DNA of 18,497 nt from Bacteroidia bacterium (GTDB lineage Bacteria; Bacteroidota; Bacteroidia; AKYH767-A; OLB10). Location: contig JANWID010000112.1 of assembly GCA_025450095.1 (NCBI GenBank), positions 1 to 18,497 on the forward strand, given 5' to 3'. A program made the translations under genes and the position numbers. Each line of letters begins with the position of its first letter. The stretch's first letter is position 1. This document shows positions 14,428 through 18,497 of the stretch, piece after piece. The notes beneath the pieces are model-generated. The model had not been told where the DNA came from. It was given only the letters and a program-made list of their open reading frames with translations, and searched no databases.

Positions 14428-15222
14428 TCACACCGCGACCGCTGCTTTGATAGCCGGATGCGGATCGTAATTGGAAAGGAAAAAATCTTCATAACGGAAC
14501 TCAAAGATATCTTTCACCAATGGATTCATCCGTAAAGCAGGTAATGACTTTGGTTCACGGCTCAACTGCAGCTTCACCTGTTCAAAATGATTTTTATAAA
14601 TATGCACATCACCAAACGTATGAATGAATTCACCCGGTTTCAGATTGCATACCTGTGCGACCATCATTGTAAGAAGTGCGTACGATGCAATGTTGAACGG
14701 AACACCGAGGAACAGATCGGCACTGCGTTGGTAGAGCTGGCACGAAAGTTTTCCATCGGCAACATAAAACTGGAAAAGAATATGACAGGGTGGAAGTGCC
14801 ATTTTGGAAATCATACCAACATTCCAGGCATTTACCAATAACCTTCGCGAATCGGGGTTGGATTTGATTTGGCTGATCAGTGATGATATCTGATCAATGT
14901 GCCCTCCATCCGGTGTTGGCCATGAACGCCATTGATAACCGTAAACCGGCCCCAGGTTTCCATCTTTATCTGCCCACTCATTCCAGATGGAAACACCGTT
15001 TTCTGTCAGGTATTTTATATTGGTGCTACCCTGTAAAAACCATAACAGTTCATGAATGATCGACTTCATATGAACCTTTTTTGTAGTCAAAAGCGGAAAT
15101 CCTGCTTCCAGGTCGAAACGCATCTGGTGACCGAAAACGCTTCGGGTACCGGTTCCGGTCCGGTCGTTTTTATCGGAACCATGATTCATAACATGATCAA
15201 GCAGATCGAGATATTGTTGCAT
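14428..15222 (-). CDS. thyA: Thymidylate synthase ThyA
   Basis: ThyA methylates dUMP to dTMP using methylene-tetrahydrofolate and releases dihydrofolate. At 264 residues it equals the E. coli enzyme in length, and functional residues fall at the same numbers: Arg21, Arg126/Arg127 (DSRRLLV), nucleophilic Cys146 in [13 protein letters not shown], Asp169, Asn177 in GVPFNIASY, and His207 and Tyr209 in DVHIYKNH. All are intact, so an active enzyme is expected. It is the first gene of the thyA-folA pair, supplying the dihydrofolate that the next gene recycles. A TAACTTTG promoter box lies 19 bases upstream (15242-15249). The gene is divergent from the UvrD/PcrA helicase gene across a 202-base gap. 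Confidence 0.98.
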   Translation of the reverse strand: MQQYLDLLDHVMNHGSDKNDRTGTGTRSVFGHQMRFDLEAGFPLLTTKKVHMKSIIHELLWFLQGSTNIKYLTENGVSIWNEWADKDGNLGPVYGYQWRSWPTPDGGHIDQISSLISQIKSNPDSRRLLVNAWNVGMISKMALPPCHILFQFYVADGKLSCQLYQRSADLFLGVPFNIASYALLTMMVAQVCNLKPGEFIHTFGDVHIYKNHFEQVKLQLSREPKSLPALRMNPLVKDIFEFRYEDFFLSNYDPHPAIKAAVAV

Positions 15223-15241
15223 ATGATGATTGTTTGCCCTG

Positions 15242-15249
15242 CAAAGTTA
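15242..15249 (-). promoter_or_regulatory. Predicted -7 promoter element of thyA-folA
   Basis: The minus strand reads TAACTTTG, an exact consensus match 19 bases before the thyA ATG, so the leader would be about 14 bases. The same octamer serves ruvC at 1389-1396. No -33 box was recognised. Confidence 0.5.
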
Positions 15250-15332
15250 AGGATTTACAGGGTGCGTTTATTTCTTGTTTTCAACACCTGTTATTAATGT
15301 TGCTGAAACGTTTGAATTCACACGCTTTGAAG

Positions 15333-15357
15333 GAACAATTCTGTGTTAAAATTGTTC
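15333..15357. repeat. 8-bp inverted repeat upstream of the uvrD-like promoter
   Basis: GAACAATT (15333-15340) and AATTGTTC (15350-15357) are perfect inverted arms separated by nine bases. The centre is about 44 bases before the predicted -7 box at 15389. The size and spacing suit a dimeric regulator site. A smaller repeat, GGCT-AAAA-AGCC, follows at 15376-15387. Confidence 0.35.
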
Positions 15358-15388
15358 GTAAGCCGAAGTATCAATGGCTAAAAAGCCC

Positions 15389-15396
15389 TAAATTTG
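15389..15396 (+). promoter_or_regulatory. Predicted -7 promoter element of the UvrD/PcrA helicase gene
   Basis: TAAATTTG matches TAnnTTTG exactly and lies 28 bases before the ATG at 15425. The expected transcription start, about 15401-15404, falls inside the AAGTCC/GGACTT inverted repeat at 15399-15417. Confidence 0.48.
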
Positions 15397-15398
15397 AC

Positions 15399-15417
15399 AA
15401 GTCCTAAAACCGGACTT
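15399..15417 (+). promoter_or_regulatory. Hairpin with T-run just before the helicase start codon
   Basis: AAGTCC (15399-15404) and GGACTT (15412-15417) form a 6-bp stem around TAAAACC, followed by more T residues up to 15422 and the ATG at 15425. It looks like a small terminator or attenuator. Because it overlaps the predicted transcription start it may instead act at DNA level or as a 5'-end hairpin. The stem is short and only half G/C, so strong termination is unlikely. Confidence 0.35.
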
Positions 15418-15424
15418 TTTTTGA

Positions 15425-17749
15425 ATGGAGCAATATCTCAGGCAACTTAACGAATCGCAACGTGATGCAGTATTATGCACTGAAGGACCGGTAATGATAA
15501 TTGCCGGTGCAGGTTCAGGGAAAACCCGCGTTTTAGTTCACCGCATTGTGCATATGATGAAAAACGGGATTGATCCGTTCCATATCCTGTCGCTTACCTT
15601 CACCAATAAGGCTGCCCGTGAAATGAAAAACAGGATCGCGAATGTGGCCGGTGATGAAGCCCGCAACCTGTGGATGGGTACTTTTCATTCAGTGTTTGCC
15701 AAGCTTTTGAGAGTAGAAGCTCACAGAATCGGTTATCCTTCGAATTTCACAATTTATGATTCGGATGATTCAAAAAATCTCATCCGGGAAATTGTGAAAG
15801 AACAGGGAATGGATGAAAAAATATACAAACCAGGATTGGTTTACAATCGCATCTCTTCCGCAAAAAGTAATCTGTATTCATGGAAAGATTACCAGGAAAA
15901 CACAGAGCTTACCAACGACGATAAATATGCCGGGAAACCTCATATAGGGTTATTGTATGAGTTGTACCAGAAACGTTGTATTAAGGCCAGCGCCATGGAT
16001 TTCGATGACCTTCTTTTCAATACATATGTGCTTTTACGTGACTCCGCTGAGATGCTCGACAAGTACCAGGATAAATTCCGTTATATACTGGTGGATGAAT
16101 TTCAGGATACCAATTATGCACAGTATATTATTGTGAGAAAACTGGCAGCACGTCGTGAAAATATTTGTGTTGTGGGTGATGATGCGCAAAGCATTTACGC
16201 GTTCCGTGGAGCCAACATACAAAATATTCTCAGCTTTGAAAGTGATTATCCCGATCTTAAAACCTTTAAGCTGGAACAGAATTACCGCTCCACTAAAACC
16301 ATTGTGGAAGCTGCAAACAGTGTGATCGCTAACAACAAGAACCAACTTAAAAAATCGGTTTGGACCGACAATCAAAGCGGGAATAAAATCCGGCTCATCA
16401 AGGGACTTAGTGATAACGAAGAAGGAAACATGGTGGCTAATTCAATCTTCCAGGAGAAGATGAATAACCAGGTACACAATAAGTACTTCGCGATTTTATA
16501 TCGCACCAATGCACAGTCGCGTTCGATGGAAGAAGCCCTTCGCCGCAAAGGTATTCCTTACCGTATTTATGGAGGAATTTCTTTCTATGCCCGGAAAGAA
16601 ATAAAAGATATGCTGTCCTACTTCAGGCTTACTGTGAATCCCGATGATGAGGAAGCATTGAAACGCATAATCAATTATCCGAAAAGAGAAATTGGTAAAA
16701 CAACGTTGGATAAAATTATCATTGCTGCAGACAAGCATAATCTGAGCTTGTGGAAAGTAATGGAAAACATAAACAGTATTGAAACAGGCATCAATGCATC
16801 CACCCGCCATCGCATCAGCGATTTTGTAAATATGATCAGGAGTTTTGGCGTGCTCCTTAAAACAAAAAATGCTTTTGACATCGCAAGTCATATCGCCACA
16901 TCTGCCGGGCTGCTTAAGGAACTGTATGCCGATAAATCACCGGAGGGAATCAGCCATTATGAAAACCTCCAGGAATTATTAAACGGTATAAAGGAATTCA
17001 CTGAAAAAGGCACCACTGCGTTACCTGCCCCTTCTGCGGAACTGGAGGCACAACCGGAACTACGAACTCTTGATGTGTTCCTTCAGGATATTGCGCTGGT
17101 TACCGATAGCGAAAGTGATTCAACCAATGAGGATACGGTTTCTTTAATGACCATTCATTCAGCAAAAGGATTGGAATTCAAATATGTTTATGTCGTTGGG
17201 CTGGAAGAAAATCTTTTTCCTTCTCAACTCTCATTGCATTCACGGGCTGACCTGGAAGAAGAACGGAGATTATTTTATGTGGCAATTACAAGAGCGGAAC
17301 ACCAGCTTACTATTTCGTATGCGGTCAGCCGTTATAAATGGGGTAACCTGATTGGTTGCGAACCCAGCCGGTTTATTGCGGAAATCAACCCGGAGTTTAT
17401 TGATGATCAGACTGCATTGGTGACAAGAGTAAACGATTATGACCGTCAACGCAACTGGTCTGGATTCGGCAAAAGCAATACCCAGACAGAAACAGTTGAA
17501 CCGGGTGGAAATTTTAAGAAATTACGTCACCTGAAAACAGAAGTAGTTTCTACAACGGAAACCGAATTTGTGGCCGACGATCCGAACGAAATCAAAGCCG
17601 GAATGGAGGTGGAGCACCAGAAATTCGGAACCGGAAAAGTTGTTCTCATGGAGGGCAGGTTCCCCGATCTGAAGGCTACAGTTCTTTTTCCCAGCCATGG
17701 TAACAAGAACCTCTTATTGAAATATGCAAAGCTCCGTATAATACGATGA
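15425..17749 (+). CDS. UvrD/PcrA-type superfamily 1 DNA helicase
   Basis: A 3'-5' ATP-dependent DNA helicase of 774 residues, of the kind used in nucleotide excision and mismatch repair and in clearing proteins from DNA. Motifs in order are the Q-motif region LNESQRDAVL (8-17), Walker A AGAGSGKT (27-34), motif Ia LSLTFTNKAAREMK, Walker B VDEFQDTN (about 223-230), motif III VVGDDAQSIYAFRGA (about 249-263), motif IV LEQNYRST, motif V VSLMTIHSAKGLEF and motif VI VAITRAEHQL (about 619-628). The C-terminus from about residue 718 (HQKFGTGKVVLMEG) is the Tudor-like RNA polymerase-interacting domain of PcrA/UvrD. The ATG at 15425 is preceded by an in-frame TGA, so it is the first possible start. I cannot decide between the names uvrD and pcrA. 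Confidence 0.95.
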   Translation: MEQYLRQLNESQRDAVLCTEGPVMIIAGAGSGKTRVLVHRIVHMMKNGIDPFHILSLTFTNKAAREMKNRIANVAGDEARNLWMGTFHSVFAKLLRVEAHRIGYPSNFTIYDSDDSKNLIREIVKEQGMDEKIYKPGLVYNRISSAKSNLYSWKDYQENTELTNDDKYAGKPHIGLLYELYQKRCIKASAMDFDDLLFNTYVLLRDSAEMLDKYQDKFRYILVDEFQDTNYAQYIIVRKLAARRENICVVGDDAQSIYAFRGANIQNILSFESDYPDLKTFKLEQNYRSTKTIVEAANSVIANNKNQLKKSVWTDNQSGNKIRLIKGLSDNEEGNMVANSIFQEKMNNQVHNKYFAILYRTNAQSRSMEEALRRKGIPYRIYGGISFYARKEIKDMLSYFRLTVNPDDEEALKRIINYPKREIGKTTLDKIIIAADKHNLSLWKVMENINSIETGINASTRHRISDFVNMIRSFGVLLKTKNAFDIASHIATSAGLLKELYADKSPEGISHYENLQELLNGIKEFTEKGTTALPAPSAELEAQPELRTLDVFLQDIALVTDSESDSTNEDTVSLMTIHSAKGLEFKYVYVVGLEENLFPSQLSLHSRADLEEERRLFYVAITRAEHQLTISYAVSRYKWGNLIGCEPSRFIAEINPEFIDDQTALVTRVNDYDRQRNWSGFGKSNTQTETVEPGGNFKKLRHLKTEVVSTTETEFVADDPNEIKAGMEVEHQKFGTGKVVLMEGRFPDLKATVLFPSHGNKNLLLKYAKLRIIR

Positions 17750-17771
17750 TGGTACTTTGAAAAAAACCTGA

Positions 17772-17779
17772 TAGATTTG
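17772..17779 (+). promoter_or_regulatory. Predicted -7 promoter element of DUF4290-murA
   Basis: TAGATTTG matches TAnnTTTG exactly in the 59-base gap after the helicase gene, 29 bases before the ATG at 17809. It suggests that DUF4290-murA has its own promoter and does not depend on read-through. A TTTG occurs at 17756-17759, but at only 12 bases it is closer than the usual -33 spacing. Confidence 0.42.
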
Positions 17780-17808
17780 TTAAAATTTAAAACCTCTTTA
17801 CCTTGAAA

Positions 17809-18453
17809 ATGGAATACAATTCCGGCCGCTCCCGTTTAATAATACCGGAATATGGCCGTCACATTCAAAAACTGATCGATTATGCTGTGAGCCTTGAAGA
17901 CCGGGAAGAACGCAATAAGATCGCCAAAGCAATTGTGAATGTAATGGGTCAGCTGAACCCGCATCTGCGTGATATCACCGACTTCAAACACAAGCTTTGG
18001 GATCACTTGTTTATTATTTCTGATTTCCGACTTGATGTGGATTCTCCCTATGATAAGCCCTCAGCCCTCACTTACAAAGTGAAACCCCGCCAGGTTCCAT
18101 ATCCTTCTCACGATATCCGGTGGAGGCACTATGGCACTATCATCGAGCAGATGATAAAAGAAATTTCCGCTATGGAGGATGGTGCGGCGAAAGAGCAAAT
18201 TGTTCTGAACCTGGCCAATTTTATGAAGATGCTTTACGTGAATTGGAATAAGGATACCGTTTCCGATGAAATGATTTTTGAACATCTGCGGGTTCTATCC
18301 CAGGGTAAGCTCCAGGTTAAAGAAGATACCCGGTTGCAACAACCCATGGAAATCCCGAATAAATCTATTACTAAAAAAGTACCTTCAAGGCAGCAGCGCA
18401 CCCGCGCCCGTATGCCCAATAACGGAAACGGTAAAAATTTCAGAAAAGGCTGA
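17809..18453 (+). CDS. DUF4290 family protein (unknown function)
   Basis: A 214-residue cytoplasmic-looking protein without signal peptide or membrane segment. I recognise it as the DUF4290 family of Bacteroidota from MEYNSGRSRLIIPEYGRHIQ and the following LNPHLRDITDFKHKLWDHLF. The body is predicted to be largely helical; the last 25 or so residues (after KSITKKVPSR) are basic and low complexity, rich in Arg, Lys, Asn and Gly, a possible nucleic-acid or membrane-phosphate contact. I start at the ATG at 17809 rather than an in-frame TTG two codons earlier. The stop is eight bases before the murA ATG, so the two are co-transcribed. Its fixed place before murA in this phylum hints at a link to peptidoglycan precursor synthesis, but no function is known to me. 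Confidence 0.88.
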   Translation: MEYNSGRSRLIIPEYGRHIQKLIDYAVSLEDREERNKIAKAIVNVMGQLNPHLRDITDFKHKLWDHLFIISDFRLDVDSPYDKPSALTYKVKPRQVPYPSHDIRWRHYGTIIEQMIKEISAMEDGAAKEQIVLNLANFMKMLYVNWNKDTVSDEMIFEHLRVLSQGKLQVKEDTRLQQPMEIPNKSITKKVPSRQQRTRARMPNNGNGKNFRKG

Positions 18454-18461
18454 TCATTTTT

Positions 18462-18497
18462 ATGGGAAACAGTTTTGAAGTAATTGGCGGTACCCGG
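18462..18497 (+). CDS. murA: UDP-N-acetylglucosamine 1-carboxyvinyltransferase MurA (first 12 codons only)
   Basis: The last 36 bases encode MGNSFEVIGGTR, open to the end of the window. This matches the typical start of Bacteroidota MurA (M..FE.IGG..L.G.I), the first committed enzyme of peptidoglycan synthesis, which transfers enolpyruvate from PEP to UDP-GlcNAc. The position directly after a DUF4290 gene supports the call. With only 12 residues visible, the catalytic cysteine and the rest of the enzyme cannot be checked. Confidence 0.7.
   Translation, partial: MGNSFEVIGGTR

Noticed and set aside
14421..14504. N-terminal extension of dihydrofolate reductase by 28 residues into thyA
   Set aside because: The extension has no family similarity and overlaps the conserved thyA C-terminus; the ATG at 14420 gives the canonical MKISIIVA start.
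16034..16375. Antisense open frame of 113 codons within the helicase gene
   Set aside because: It lies wholly inside a well-supported gene on the other strand, with no recognisable domain; it is a shadow frame.
16496..16891. Antisense open frame of 131 codons within the helicase gene
   Set aside because: Same reason: no domain features, and the sense frame carries unbroken helicase motifs.
1..18497. CRISPR array, insertion sequence, prophage, toxin-antitoxin or defence island
   Set aside because: No regularly spaced repeats, transposase, integrase, phage or toxin-like genes were seen; gene content is housekeeping and envelope related.

Overview
The window looks like a chromosomal segment of a Bacteroidota bacterium (Flavobacteriia/Sphingobacteriia-like; I cannot place it more finely). 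Three things support this. Seven transcription units start just downstream of the Bacteroidota-type -7 element TAnnTTTG (six exact, one 7/8). A very large secreted protein ends in a type IX secretion-like C-terminal domain. A DUF4290 gene sits directly upstream of murA, a neighbourhood known from this phylum. Shine-Dalgarno sequences are weak or absent, as is usual in the phylum.

Layout. 1-814: 3' end of greA, then a HIT-family nucleotide hydrolase one base later. 821-1378 (-): ruvC, convergent with them. 1587-5714: a 1375-residue secreted protein with a signal peptide, Asp-rich calcium-type loops, FN3-like stretches and a C-terminal sorting-like domain. 5817-9145: a tight plus-strand cluster of a COG0392/UPF0104 multi-pass membrane protein, a membrane-anchored family 2 glycosyltransferase and an OppC-type ABC permease. 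9149-10048 (-): a flavin reductase-like protein. 10049-10533: an intergenic block with two divergent promoters, palindromes, tRNA-Leu(UAG) and the structured leader of the trigger factor gene. 10534-13893: tig, clpP and clpX, i.e. chaperone and protease together. 13913-13941: a strong bidirectional terminator. 13932-15222 (-): thyA then folA, the dTMP/folate pair. 15223-15424: a divergent promoter region with several inverted repeats. 15425-17749: a UvrD/PcrA helicase. 17809-18453: DUF4290. 18462-end: the first 12 codons of murA.

Functional themes are nucleic-acid maintenance (greA, ruvC, uvrD), protein quality control (tig-clpP-clpX), dTMP synthesis (thyA-folA) and envelope biology (secreted protein, COG0392/GT2/OppC cluster, DUF4290-murA).

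Novelty. Most of the window is housekeeping DNA, and I found no defence system, CRISPR array, insertion sequence, prophage or integron. The parts most worth a second look are the uncharacterised COG0392-GT2-OppC cluster, the giant secreted protein and its unusual tail, DUF4290 next to murA, the inverted repeats that lie on or near predicted promoters (tRNA-Leu leader, tig leader, uvrD leader), and promoter boxes so close to ATG that ruvC and the flavin reductase may be leaderless. No gene-free stretch exceeds about 280 bases.
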